64,000 bases of DNA from Prevotella sp. UBA2742 (GCA_002353485.1 DEJS01000019.1:67427-131426); one strand, 5' to 3'; counted from the stretch's first letter, positions 34,998 to 44,142 are shown. Made by a program: numbers and translations. Notes: generated by a model not told the origin, from the sequence alone.

Positions 34998-35924
34998 TTA
35001 TTCTTTAGTACGGTCCAGTGCGTTCATTATACGCTCCAGCTCTTCCTCGTTGTCAAACTGTATACTTATCTTTCCCTTACCCTTGGGCGAGCATGTCATC
35101 TGCACCTTGGTCTGGAAGAACTGTGCCAGCCGTTCCCTCAGCATGCCGTACTCTTCGGGCAGCTGTGCCTTCGCCGTGATGCGTCCCTTGGCGGTCTTGA
35201 CGTCGTCGCCGCTCTTCAGGGCCTGCACCATCTCTTCCACCTTGCGTACCGAGAGTCCGCCCTGCACCACCTCGCGGAACAGCTTAATCTGCTGTGTGGG
35301 GCTGTCCAGTGCCAGCAGTGCGCGGGCATGTCCCATCTCGATGTCGTGGTTCTTCAGTGCTATCTGCACCTGTGCAGGCAGCTTCAGCAGTCGCATGTAG
35401 TTGGTGACGGCGGCGCGGCTCTTGCCCACGCGGTCCGAGATGCGTGCCTGCGTCATGCCTGTCGTCTCGGCCAGGTGTTGGTAGGCCAGTGCTATCTCGA
35501 TGGCGTTCAGGTCTTCGCGCTGTATGTTCTCCACCAGGGCCATTTCCATGACGCCCTGGTCTTCGACGGTGACGATGTATGCCGGAATCTTGGTCAGTCC
35601 TGCCAGCTGCGATGCGCGCCAGCGGCGCTCGCCGGCAATAATCTGGTATTTGCTGCCCTCCACCTTCCGCAGCGTGATGGGCTGTATGATGCCCAGCTCG
35701 CGTATGCTGGTGGCCAGCTCTCCGAGTGCCTCGGGGTCAAACTCGCGGCGCGGCTGGTTGGGGTTGGGCTCTATCTGCGATATCTCTATCTCGCTGAGGT
35801 TCGACGAGCCCTCGGTCTTCACCTCGCTGTGCGTGTCGATGAGTGCGTCCAGTCCGCGACCGGTGCCGATGTCGTCCAGTCCGCGGCCAAGCACGTTACG
35901 GTCGTATTTCTTCTTTACTGCCAT
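34998..35924 (-). CDS. parB: Chromosome-partitioning protein ParB
   Basis: The 308-aa protein has the ParB/Srx CTPase domain (EIEISQIEPNPNQPRREFD, GIIQPITLRKV, IIAGERRWRAS) and the HTH (MTQARISDRVGKSRAAVTNYMRLL, GHARALLAL). A C-terminal dimerisation domain follows. It works with ParA and parS sites to segregate the origin region. It is downstream of parA by 21 bp. I saw no perfect parS palindrome in the window. Confidence 0.96.
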   Translation of the reverse strand: MAVKKKYDRNVLGRGLDDIGTGRGLDALIDTHSEVKTEGSSNLSEIEISQIEPNPNQPRREFDPEALGELATSIRELGIIQPITLRKVEGSKYQIIAGERRWRASQLAGLTKIPAYIVTVEDQGVMEMALVENIQREDLNAIEIALAYQHLAETTGMTQARISDRVGKSRAAVTNYMRLLKLPAQVQIALKNHDIEMGHARALLALDSPTQQIKLFREVVQGGLSVRKVEEMVQALKSGDDVKTAKGRITAKAQLPEEYGMLRERLAQFFQTKVQMTCSPKGKGKISIQFDNEEELERIMNALDRTKE

Positions 35925-35945
35925 GCCTTGTCCTTACCTTTGTTC

Positions 35946-36710
35946 TTAAGCGTTCTTGCTAATTATCTCCTTGGCCAGTGCCAGATGGTTCTTGGCTCCA
36001 GTGGACTCGGCATCGTACAGAATGGCGGGCAGACCGTGTGACGGGCTCTCCGAGAGCTTGACGTTGCGCTGTATAACGGTCTTGAAGACCAGTTCCTGGA
36101 AGTGTCGCTTCATCTCGTCGTAAATCTGGTTGGCCAGTCTCAGGCGCGAGTCGTACATGGTCAGCAGGAATCCCTCTATCTCGAGCTTCGGGTTCAGGCT
36201 CTTCTTCACTATCTTGATGGTGTTCAGCAGCTTGGAGATGCCTTCCAGCGCGAAGTACTCGCACTGCACGGGCACTATAATCGAGTTGGCGGCCGTCAGG
36301 GCGTTCACCGTGATGAGGCCCAGCGACGGCGAGCAGTCTATCAGGATGTAGTCGTACTCGTTCTGTATGCCGGCCAGTACGTTGCCTATTATTTTCTCCC
36401 GGTCGGGCAGGTTCAGCATTTCTATCTCGGCGCCCACCAGGTCGATGTGGCTGGGAATGATGTCCAGTCCGTCAATGTCGGTGGTATAGATGGCGTCGCG
36501 CACGTCGGCGTGGTTGATAATACATTCGTATAGCGAGCATTCCACCTCCTGGATGTTCACTCCCAGTCCGCTGGATGCGTTGGCCTGGGGGTCGGCGTCT
36601 ACTACGAGCACCGTCTTCTCCAGCGTGGCCAGCGAGGCTGCCAGATTGATAGTGGTCGTCGTCTTGCCAACGCCACCCTTCTGGTTCGCTAAAGCAATAA
36701 TCTTTCCCAT
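35946..36710 (-). CDS. parA: Chromosome-partitioning ATPase ParA (Soj)
   Basis: The 254-aa protein has the deviant Walker A motif NQKGGVGKTTTTINLAASLA, switch LIDCSPSLGLITVNALTAA, and VPVQCEYFALEG. It is complete. It heads the par operon, divergent from surE. Confidence 0.97.
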   Translation of the reverse strand: MGKIIALANQKGGVGKTTTTINLAASLATLEKTVLVVDADPQANASSGLGVNIQEVECSLYECIINHADVRDAIYTTDIDGLDIIPSHIDLVGAEIEMLNLPDREKIIGNVLAGIQNEYDYILIDCSPSLGLITVNALTAANSIIVPVQCEYFALEGISKLLNTIKIVKKSLNPKLEIEGFLLTMYDSRLRLANQIYDEMKRHFQELVFKTVIQRNVKLSESPSHGLPAILYDAESTGAKNHLALAKEIISKNA

Positions 36711-36741
36711 ATTCTATGTGTTTGATGTATATAATACGCCG

Positions 36742-36749
36742 CAAAGGTA
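36742..36749 (-). promoter_or_regulatory. par operon promoter -7 box
   Basis: Minus-strand TACCTTTG, 31 bp before the parA ATG. A TTTG lies 22 bp further upstream, slightly wider than the usual 19-20. Confidence 0.65.
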
Positions 36750-36791
36750 CAAAAATAATACGAGAAACACTCAAATATCAACCTTTTTTAG

Positions 36792-36799
36792 TACTTTTG
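36792..36799 (+). promoter_or_regulatory. surE promoter -7 box
   Basis: TACTTTTG followed by C, 20 bp before the surE ATG. Confidence 0.6.
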
Positions 36800-36819
36800 C
36801 AGGCAAATACTGGCTTTTA

Positions 36820-37587
36820 ATGGAAAAAAACGTACCACTGATCCTGATTTCCAACGATGACGGCTACCATGCCAAGGGCTTCCGCGAGCTCATCGGCATG
36901 GTGCGCGACATGGGCTACGTCATCGCCTGTGCCCCCGAGGCTCACCGCAGCGGTGCCTCGTGTGCCTTCTCGCCCACCATACCGCTCACCCTGAAGCTGC
37001 GTCACAAGGAGGACGGCGTAGAGGTGTGGTCGTGTAACGGTACCCCCGTGGACTGCGTCAAGATGGCGCTGGCCGAGCTCTGCGGCCGCAAGCCCGACAT
37101 CGTCATCGGAGGCATCAACCACGGCGACAACGCCTCGGTCAACACCCACTACAGCGGAACCATGGGCGTCACCATGGAAGGCTGTATGAAGTACATACCC
37201 AGCATCGCCTTCTCGCTCTGCGACCACCGCGACGACGCCGACTTCCGTCCCCTCCGGGATACGGTGAGGATGCTGACGCGCCGCGTGCTCGACGAGGGGC
37301 TGCCCACGGGCGTCTGTCTGAACGTCAACTTCCCCCTGCAGCCTGCGTTCCGCGGCGTGCGCGTGTGCCGCATGGCCCGTGGCTCGTGGCTTAGCGAGGT
37401 GGAGCGCTGCCACCACCCCCGGGGCTACGACTACTGGTGGATGATGGGCCACTACCACAACGACGAGCCCCAGGCCGAGGACACCGACCGCTGGGCCCTG
37501 GACCACGGCTACGTAGCCGTCACGCCCACACAGATGGACGTCACGGCCTACCAGAGCATGGAAATGCTAAAAAGCTGGGAGCAATGA
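36820..37587 (+). CDS. surE: 5'/3'-nucleotidase SurE
   Basis: The 255-aa enzyme has the metal-binding ISNDDGYHAKG, ACAPEAHRSGAS, the TPVDCVKMAL stretch and GINHGDNAS. I start at ATG 36820 (MEKNVPLILIS), 20 bp after the -7 box; the frame extends upstream to 36490 but crosses the divergent parA promoter. Its TGA overlaps the lpxB ATG by 4 nt. Confidence 0.95.
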   Translation: MEKNVPLILISNDDGYHAKGFRELIGMVRDMGYVIACAPEAHRSGASCAFSPTIPLTLKLRHKEDGVEVWSCNGTPVDCVKMALAELCGRKPDIVIGGINHGDNASVNTHYSGTMGVTMEGCMKYIPSIAFSLCDHRDDADFRPLRDTVRMLTRRVLDEGLPTGVCLNVNFPLQPAFRGVRVCRMARGSWLSEVERCHHPRGYDYWWMMGHYHNDEPQAEDTDRWALDHGYVAVTPTQMDVTAYQSMEMLKSWEQ

Positions 37588-38738
37588 AGTACTACCTCAT
37601 CGTAGGCGAGGCCTCGGGCGACCTGCACGCCTCGCACCTTATGCGCTCGCTGAAGGAGCACGACCCCCAGGCCCAGTTCCGCTTCTTCGGCGGCGACCTG
37701 ATGACGGCCGTCGCCGGCACCCGCGTCAGGCACTACCGCGAGCTGGCCTACATGGGCTTCGTGCCCGTGCTGATGCACCTGCCCGCTATCCTGCGCAACA
37801 TGCGTCAGTGCAAGCAAGACATCAGCCAGTGGCGCCCCGACGTCGTCATACTGGTCGACTACCCTGGCTTCAACCTCTCCGTGGCACGCTACGTCCGGCG
37901 GCACCACGTCTGCCCCGTCTACTACTATATCTCGCCCAAGCTGTGGGCATGGAAGGAATACCGCATCAAGAACATCAAGCGCGACGTCGACGAGCTGTTC
38001 TCCATACTGCCCTTCGAGGTCGACTTCTTCCAGAAGAAACACCATTACCCCATACACTACGTGGGCAACCCCACGGCCAGCGAGGTGCGGCAGTGGCTCG
38101 CCGACCACGGCCGCCAGGCCCCCGCGAGCCTCTCTGACGACAGTCTCCAGACCTCCGAGCGCCCCGTCATAGCCCTGCTGGCGGGTTCGCGCCGACAGGA
38201 AATCAAGGACAACCTGCCCGCCATGCTGCAGGCCACCGCCCATCTGGCCGACCGCTACGACGTCGTGGTGGCCGGGGCACCAGGCATCGAGCCCGAATAC
38301 TACGCCCGCTACATGTCCGACGCTGCCGCGCGTCTCGTCACAGACCAGACGTACCCCCTGCTCGCCTGTGCCACGGCGGCACTGGTCACCAGCGGCACGG
38401 CCACGCTCGAGGCATGCATGTTCGGCGTGCCGCAGGTGGTGTGCTACGAGACACCCCTGCCGCGTCTCATCGGATTCCTGAAGCGCCACTTCATCAACGT
38501 ACGCTGGGTCTCGCTCGTCAACCTTATTGCCGACCGCGAGGTGGTGCCCGAACTGGTGGCCGACAGCTTCTCGGTCAGCAACATCCGTAGCCAACTGGAC
38601 GACATACTCGCGGGCAGCCGCCGCCAGCAGATGCTTCAGGACTACCAGGAAGTCCATCGACGTCTCGGCGACAGCCATGCGCCCGACACGGCAGCCCGCC
38701 TGATGATACGGCTTCTCAAGAGTCCAAATCGCGCTTAG
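37584..38738 (+). CDS. lpxB: Lipid-A-disaccharide synthase
   Basis: The 384-aa inner-membrane glycosyltransferase forms the lipid A disaccharide. The N-terminal GEASGDLHASHLM, RFFGGDLM and ISPKLWAWKEYRI are characteristic; LLAGSRRQEI and VTSGTATLEACMFGVPQVVCYE lie in the C-terminal half. The ATG at 37584 overlaps the surE stop (ATGA). It shows that the organism makes lipid A. An array of 11-bp repeats begins directly after its TAG. Confidence 0.96.
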   Translation: MKYYLIVGEASGDLHASHLMRSLKEHDPQAQFRFFGGDLMTAVAGTRVRHYRELAYMGFVPVLMHLPAILRNMRQCKQDISQWRPDVVILVDYPGFNLSVARYVRRHHVCPVYYYISPKLWAWKEYRIKNIKRDVDELFSILPFEVDFFQKKHHYPIHYVGNPTASEVRQWLADHGRQAPASLSDDSLQTSERPVIALLAGSRRQEIKDNLPAMLQATAHLADRYDVVVAGAPGIEPEYYARYMSDAAARLVTDQTYPLLACATAALVTSGTATLEACMFGVPQVVCYETPLPRLIGFLKRHFINVRWVSLVNLIADREVVPELVADSFSVSNIRSQLDDILAGSRRQQMLQDYQEVHRRLGDSHAPDTAARLMIRLLKSPNRA

Positions 38739-38782
38739 CTCCATTCTATCTCCATTCTACCTCCATTCTACCTCCATTCTTT
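38739..38782. repeat. Four 11-bp tandem repeats after lpxB
   Basis: CTCCATTCTAT, CTCCATTCTAC, CTCCATTCTAC and CTCCATTCTTT follow one another without gaps. The last CTCCAT can pair with ATGGAG a few bases later, a possible weak terminator. The next 80 bp up to the convergent gene hold nothing else recognisable. Confidence 0.85.
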
Positions 38783-38861
38783 TTTATGTATGGAGAGTGA
38801 TGTCAGAGTTTTCGTAAAATGGTCTCAGGGCGGAGCTAAACGCGAGAAAAAGGGGAATGGT

Positions 38862-40223
38862 TTAGAACAAGACGTCGTACTGGCGCAGCTGCTGCATGAA
38901 GCAGGCTTCGTGGGCCTCTATCTGTGCCAGCTTGGCGTCCTCGGCCGTGATGGTGTCGGGGTGGTAGCGGTTGCCGTCGATGTTGCGGCCCGTCAGTGCC
39001 TCGCACCAGGTGCAGGCGGCGGTGTAGCGCCCAAGGGTGTAGCTGAGGTGCTGGCCGTCGCGGTTCAGGGTGTCGCCTTTGTGGCGGCGTATCAGCCGGA
39101 TGGCCGTGCCGCTGGGTATGATGCGGCTGATGTTGGCCTTGGGCACTTCGTTGCGCACGCAGTTGATGATGCCGTGGAACATCTTGTCCTGGCTGGAGTC
39201 GTATATCTCGAAGTTGGCGTTGCGGAAGCTCTTGGCGTAGGTCCACGTCATGTGCCACCACAGCTCTACCTGGTGGTTGGTGGCCAGCAGTTTGACGGCG
39301 CGGTGCAGGGCGGGCAGGTTCTTGTAGCTCTCGCTGAGACCGCTGAGCAGGCTGGCCTGCTGAAGGGTGATGACGTCCCACGGTTCGTCGAGTATGATGC
39401 GCTGCAGGCTGACGCCTTTCTCCTCGGTCCTGACGCCGCCGACCACCTTGCGGTAGGCGTATTTGGGGGCCGACGTCTTGAGGTTGTCCAGGTGCATGTT
39501 GATGGAGCAGGCGGGGATGTAGGCGTTGCCGATGACGAGTGAGTCGCCTTGTGCGTGGGCAAGCTCGTAGAGGTACTGCTCGACGGCGTCCTGCGAGAAG
39601 CTGTTGCCGATGGCCAGCACCTTGATGAGCTTGGCCTCGGCGGTGGCGGCCGTCAGGAGCAGCAGGAGCAGGGTGAGCGCCGTGCGGCACAGACGGCGCA
39701 GCTTGCGCAGTGCCTGGTCGCGTATCTGGCGCACGCGTTCGCGCTTGAGCGACATGACTTCGGCTATCTCGGCCATCGTCTGGCGTTCGTAGCCGTTGCC
39801 GTAGTAGAGGTTGATGACGCGCTGCTGGCGCTCGTCCAGCAGGTGAACGCGGCGCAGCATGTCGGCGGTCAGCGTGCTCTCCTCGGCCTCGAGGTCTGCG
39901 CGCGGGGCGTCCTTGTCCTCGAGCACGTTCAGCAGCGTGTAGTTGTTGTGGCTGCCGACGGGCAGCGACTCGTCGGTAGACCGCAGGTCGGTGTCGGTGG
40001 ACACACGGCTGATGGCGGTCTCGATGGCCTTGCGGATGTAGGGTGCGGCGAAGGTGACGAAGGGCTTGCCGCGCGAGGCGTCGTACTTCTCGGCGGCTTT
40101 CATCATGCCGATGGTGCCTTCGCTCACCAGGTCGTCGGTGCTCAGGATGTCGCTCTTGTACTGGCGGGCCAGCGTGATGACGTAGCCCAGGTTCTGGGTG
40201 ATGAGTTTGTCGCGTTCGGTCAT
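38862..40223 (-). CDS. Sigma-70 factor fused to exported DUF4886 (SGNH-like) hydrolase
   Basis: One uninterrupted frame of 453 codons. Residues 1-178 are a sigma-70 factor. Region 2 reads ITQNLGYVITLARQYKS, LVSEGTIGMMKAAEKYD and FAAPYIRKAIE. Region 4 reads LDERQQRVINLYYGNGYE, MAEIAEVMSLKRERVRQIR and ALRKLRR. Residues 181-197 are TALTLLLLLLTAATAEA, a hydrophobic run ending in a signal-peptidase-like AEA. Residues 198-453 are a DUF4886 domain with the nucleophile motif KVLAIGNSFS and the Asp/His motif NRDGQHLSYTLG. I checked the junction codons near 39686: no stop and no ATG between the parts. The start at 40223 overlaps the GH5 stop by ATGA. The fused protein would put the sigma in the cytosol and the hydrolase outside. 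Alternatively, a CTG start at the LRRLCRTALT segment could make the hydrolase separately. Confidence 0.85.
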   Translation of the reverse strand: MTERDKLITQNLGYVITLARQYKSDILSTDDLVSEGTIGMMKAAEKYDASRGKPFVTFAAPYIRKAIETAISRVSTDTDLRSTDESLPVGSHNNYTLLNVLEDKDAPRADLEAEESTLTADMLRRVHLLDERQQRVINLYYGNGYERQTMAEIAEVMSLKRERVRQIRDQALRKLRRLCRTALTLLLLLLTAATAEAKLIKVLAIGNSFSQDAVEQYLYELAHAQGDSLVIGNAYIPACSINMHLDNLKTSAPKYAYRKVVGGVRTEEKGVSLQRIILDEPWDVITLQQASLLSGLSESYKNLPALHRAVKLLATNHQVELWWHMTWTYAKSFRNANFEIYDSSQDKMFHGIINCVRNEVPKANISRIIPSGTAIRLIRRHKGDTLNRDGQHLSYTLGRYTAACTWCEALTGRNIDGNRYHPDTITAEDAKLAQIEAHEACFMQQLRQYDVLF

Positions 40224-41179
40224 GGGTTGTATTTCTTCAGTAGTTGTTTCACAAGTTTTCCGTATTCCTTGATGACGTCGTCGGCCCATGGGCCTGTGGC
40301 GCTGGCGCGGGGCAGCAGCATGGAGCACGACTCGTTCTTGTCGGAGATGCTCCAGCACACCCAGCTGATGCCAAGCCGTTCGCACATCGATATCCACTGC
40401 TCCTCGCTCTCGGGGTCTATGCGGCCGTCGCCGGAGGCTTCCGTGGCGCCGCTCTCGCTGATGAACACGGGGATGCCGCGACGGACGGCCTCCTCGGTGC
40501 GCTGGCGCAGGTAGTCGCCGTGGGTGGCGGCATAGAAGTGGACGGTGTACATGACGTTCTGGAAACCCTCAAGCGGACTCTCGGCCACCAGGTGGATGTC
40601 CTGGTCCCAGTGCGGACAGCCCACGAGCACGATGTTGTCGGGGTCGTACTTGCGTATCTCGCCGATTACCTCCGAGGCGTATTTCTTCAGGTCGGCCCAC
40701 GTGTCTTCCACGGGCTCGTTGTATATTTCGTAGATGACGTGGGGGTACTTGCCGTACTTCTTGGCCATCTTGCCGAAGAAGGCCTTGGCCTCCTCGGTCT
40801 TGGTCAGGTGCGAGTGCCAGTCTATGATGACGTAGACGTTCTGCTTGATGGCCGACTCGATGACCGGCGTCATGCACTGCATGGCATACTGGGGGTTCTC
40901 TAGGTAGTTGTCTTCTATCATGATGCCCATGGCGGCGCGCACCACCGAGGCATGCCAGTCGTGCTTGAGCGTCTGCACCACCTTCTTGTTGTAGAACCGT
41001 GGCCACAGGTTGTGCCACCCCAGGCTGACGCCGCGCAGTATGACGGGACGGCCCTGCGCATCGCACAGCTGGGCGCCCTTTACTTGCAGCTGGCCCCACT
41101 TCTTGACGGGGTCCTGAGCCTTTAGGGACTGAAACGAAAGGAGACATAAGGGTAATAGAAAGGCAATTAGTTTTTTCAT
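40220..41179 (-). CDS. Secreted GH5 glycanase (endoglucanase type)
   Basis: The 319-aa enzyme has a signal peptide (MKKLIAFLLPLCLLSFQSLKAQ) and a GH5 TIM barrel of the cellulase type. RGVSLGWHNLW is near the start, VIIDWHSH in the middle, the acid/base Glu in YEIYNEP and the nucleophile Glu in VFISESGA. The length is a bare catalytic domain with no binding module. It lies 39 bp downstream of cdsA and its TGA overlaps the sigma-DUF4886 ATG, so the two proteins are made from one message. Confidence 0.93.
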   Translation of the reverse strand: MKKLIAFLLPLCLLSFQSLKAQDPVKKWGQLQVKGAQLCDAQGRPVILRGVSLGWHNLWPRFYNKKVVQTLKHDWHASVVRAAMGIMIEDNYLENPQYAMQCMTPVIESAIKQNVYVIIDWHSHLTKTEEAKAFFGKMAKKYGKYPHVIYEIYNEPVEDTWADLKKYASEVIGEIRKYDPDNIVLVGCPHWDQDIHLVAESPLEGFQNVMYTVHFYAATHGDYLRQRTEEAVRRGIPVFISESGATEASGDGRIDPESEEQWISMCERLGISWVCWSISDKNESCSMLLPRASATGPWADDVIKEYGKLVKQLLKKYNP

Positions 41180-41218
41180 CGTTCCTTGGTTTTATGGGTT
41201 ATTGTTATGGGTGTCGCT

Positions 41219-42067
41219 TCAGAACATGGACAGCGTGTACAGGTAGACCACGGCGGCGGGAATGGCCAGCAGCGACGAGTCGAAGCGGTCAAGCATGCCC
41301 CCGTGGCCGGGCAGTATGTTGCCGGAGTCCTTGATGCCTAGCGTGCGCTTGAAGAGGCTCTCCACCAGGTCGCCCCACGTGCCGAAGACGGCCACGACGA
41401 GACCCAGGCCAAGCCACTGCCAGGGGGTGAGCATCAGACCGTCGATGTAGTAGCCGATGGCGTATGCCGCGGCCAGTACGACGATGGCGCCGCCTATCGA
41501 GCCCTCCCACGACTTGGCGGGCGAGATGCGGGGGAACAGCTTGTGGCGTCCCAGCAGCGAGCCCACGCAGTAGGCTCCGGTGTCGTTGAGCCACAGGAAG
41601 ACGAATACGGACAGCGGCAGCAGCGTGTTGAAGGCCACCTGACCGTCAGGCCGGGCCGTGAAGGCCAGCACGTTGAGCAGCGAGAAGGGCAGGGCAATGT
41701 ACATCTGCGACAGCATGGTGTACGCCCAGTTGCTGATGGGGTCCTTCTGCTTGGCATAGAGCTCGGCCACAAGCAGGTAGACGACGGTCACCAGGTAGGG
41801 GATGAACACTACGCTCTTGGCACTGCCCCCGTAGAGGTCGCTGCAGAAGTAGGTCATGGCGAAGAAGAAGTAGACGGCGGCGACGGTGCATATAAAGCGG
41901 TTCACCGTGACGTTGTCACGCTGGTTCACCAGGCCGCAGAACTCCCATACGGTGATGCCCGTGACGATGCTGAACAGCAGTACCATGGCTTCCGGCCTCA
42001 GAAACGAGGCCACGATGGCGGCGACGAAGATGACGCCTGTGATGGTGCGGATAATAAGGTTCTTCAT
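41219..42067 (-). CDS. cdsA: Phosphatidate cytidylyltransferase
   Basis: CdsA makes CDP-diacylglycerol for phospholipid synthesis. The 282-aa protein has about seven membrane helices and the family signature in FPRISPAKSWEGSIGG and the FGTWGDLVESLFKRTLGIKD region, ending with GHGGMLDRFDS. I start at ATG 42067 (MKNLIIRTITG); the frame extends to 42232 inside ftsH but that part is non-coding in composition. It is co-directional with ftsH (14-bp gap). Confidence 0.95.
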   Translation of the reverse strand: MKNLIIRTITGVIFVAAIVASFLRPEAMVLLFSIVTGITVWEFCGLVNQRDNVTVNRFICTVAAVYFFFAMTYFCSDLYGGSAKSVVFIPYLVTVVYLLVAELYAKQKDPISNWAYTMLSQMYIALPFSLLNVLAFTARPDGQVAFNTLLPLSVFVFLWLNDTGAYCVGSLLGRHKLFPRISPAKSWEGSIGGAIVVLAAAYAIGYYIDGLMLTPWQWLGLGLVVAVFGTWGDLVESLFKRTLGIKDSGNILPGHGGMLDRFDSSLLAIPAAVVYLYTLSMF

Positions 42068-42081
42068 ATAGCAAAAGGTTT

Positions 42082-44121
42082 TTAGGCTTTGGTGGGTGGG
42101 GCGGGGGGTGTGGGCTCCCCGGGCTCCTTGGGCTCCGTGGTCAGACCCAGCTCCTTGGCGCGGCGCTCGGCCATGGCCTCGGCCTCGGCGCGCTGCTGAG
42201 CCTCCAGCAGCTCCTCGGCGCGGCTGATCCACGGACGCTTGCCGAAGATGCGCTCCACGTCTTCGGCAAAGATGACCTCACGCTCTACCAGAAGCTCGGC
42301 AAGCTGGGCATGACCCTCACGGTGCTCCTGAAGTATCTGCTTGGCGCGAGCGTACTGCTCGCTGATCATACGCTGCACCTCCTCGTCCATGATGCGGGCC
42401 GTGGTCTCTGAGTAAGGCTTCTGGAAGGAGTATTCCTGGTTGTTGTAGTAGTTGATGTTGGGCAGCTTCTCCGACATGCCGGCGTAGGCCACCATGGCAT
42501 AGGCCTGCTGCGTAGTGCGCTCGAGGTCGTTCATGGCGCCGGTAGAGATGTGGCCGATGAAGAGCTCCTCGGCGGCACGACCGCCAAGCAGCGAGCACAT
42601 CTCGTCAAGCATGGCTTCCTTGGTCTGGAGCACACGCTCCTCGGGCAGGTACCAGGCGGCGCCAAGGGCACGGCCGCGGGGCACGATGCTGACCTTCACC
42701 AGCGGATTGGCAAACTCGGTGAACCACGAAATGGTGGCATGGCCGGCCTCGTGGATGGCTATCGACTTCTTCTCCTGCTCGGTCATCACCTTGGTCTTCT
42801 TCTCCAGACCGCCGATGATGCGGTCTACGGCGTCGAGGAAGTCCTGCTTGCCAACCTTCTCGCGGTTGAAGCGAGCCGCTATCAAGGCCGCCTCGTTGCA
42901 CACGTTGGCGATGTCGGCACCCGAGAAACCGGGCGTCTGGCGGGCAAGGAAGTCTACATCAAGGTTCTCGTCAAGCTTCAGTGGCTTCAGGTGCACGTTG
43001 AACACCTCGCGACGCTCGTTCAGGTCAGGAAGGTCGACGTGTATCTGACGGTCGAAACGGCCGGCGCGCATCAGCGCTGAGTCCAGCATGTCGGCACGGT
43101 TGGTGGCAGCAAGCGTGATGATGCCGCTGTTGGTGCCGAAGCCGTCCATCTCGGTAAGAAGCGCATTCAGCGTGTTCTCGCGCTCGTCGTTGCCGCCCAT
43201 GGCGGGGTTCTTCGAACGCGCGCGGCCCACGGCGTCTATCTCGTCGATGAAGATGATGCAAGGGGCTTTCTGCTTGGCCTTCTCGAACAGGTCGCGTACG
43301 CGCGACGCGCCCACGCCTACGAACATCTCTACAAAGTCGGAACCCGACATCGAGAAGAACGGCACACCGGCCTCGCCGGCTACGGCCTTGGCCAGCAGCG
43401 TCTTACCAGTGCCCGGAGGGCCAACCAGAAGCGCACCCTTGGGTATCTTGCCGCCAAGGTCGGTGTACTTCTGGGGGTTCTTCAGGAAGTCTACTATCTC
43501 CTGCATCTCCTGCTTAGCGCCGGCCTGGCCCGCAACGTCCTTGAAGGTGATGCCAAGCTCGCCGCCCTTCTCATACATCTGGGCTTTCGACTTGCCCACG
43601 TTGAAAATGCTGCCGCCGCCAATACCGGCACCGGGCCCGCTCATGCGCCGCATGAGGAACATCCACACCATGATGATGCCGCCGAAGAACAGGATGTTCA
43701 TCAGCAGCGAAGAGAAGAAGTCGTTGTCCTTTGTGTTGTCGTAAGAGAACTTGCCCGAGAACTTCTTCTCCTCGCGAGCCTGGTTGATGAACTGCTCAAC
43801 CTGGTCGACGCTGCCTATGGCTACGTTCACGCTGGGGTTCTTCCCTGTCTGCTGCACCCCCTGGTGGAATACATCGCGGATGTGCTCAGGCTTTACATAC
43901 ATCTCGAGCGTGTTGGAGTACTTGTTTACCACTATCTTGTCTGCGTATCCCTTCATCACCATTACCTTGAAGTCGGAGTAGGACGTCTCGGTCCGTACGC
44001 TCGACTGTTCGCTGCCCTGTGTCAGGTAAAGCGCTATCAGGGTCACGATGGCTATGCCGTATATCCAGTTCATGTTGAACTTGGGCATGTTCATCTGAGG
44101 CTTGTTGTTCTGCTGTTCCAT
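42082..44121 (-). CDS. ftsH: ATP-dependent zinc metalloprotease FtsH
   Basis: The 679-aa membrane AAA protease has two membrane helices (residues 18-36 and about 135-155) and Walker A VGPPGTGKTLLAKAVAGEAG. It also has Walker B IIFIDEIDAVGR, the second region of homology, and the zinc site HEAGHATISW. The C-terminal tail is Pro/Glu-rich (TTEPKEPGEPTPPAPPTKA). It handles quality control of membrane proteins. It follows rsfS by 21 bp in the rsfS-ftsH-cdsA order. Confidence 0.97.
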   Translation of the reverse strand: MEQQNNKPQMNMPKFNMNWIYGIAIVTLIALYLTQGSEQSSVRTETSYSDFKVMVMKGYADKIVVNKYSNTLEMYVKPEHIRDVFHQGVQQTGKNPSVNVAIGSVDQVEQFINQAREEKKFSGKFSYDNTKDNDFFSSLLMNILFFGGIIMVWMFLMRRMSGPGAGIGGGSIFNVGKSKAQMYEKGGELGITFKDVAGQAGAKQEMQEIVDFLKNPQKYTDLGGKIPKGALLVGPPGTGKTLLAKAVAGEAGVPFFSMSGSDFVEMFVGVGASRVRDLFEKAKQKAPCIIFIDEIDAVGRARSKNPAMGGNDERENTLNALLTEMDGFGTNSGIITLAATNRADMLDSALMRAGRFDRQIHVDLPDLNERREVFNVHLKPLKLDENLDVDFLARQTPGFSGADIANVCNEAALIAARFNREKVGKQDFLDAVDRIIGGLEKKTKVMTEQEKKSIAIHEAGHATISWFTEFANPLVKVSIVPRGRALGAAWYLPEERVLQTKEAMLDEMCSLLGGRAAEELFIGHISTGAMNDLERTTQQAYAMVAYAGMSEKLPNINYYNNQEYSFQKPYSETTARIMDEEVQRMISEQYARAKQILQEHREGHAQLAELLVEREVIFAEDVERIFGKRPWISRAEELLEAQQRAEAEAMAERRAKELGLTTEPKEPGEPTPPAPPTKA

Positions 44122-44142
44122 TTAGTATATGTCTTCTGATTG

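Noticed and set aside
34998..36710. parS sites near parAB
   Set aside because: No complete parS-type palindrome was seen in or around the genes; partial resemblances such as TTCCACGT near 34636 are not dyads.
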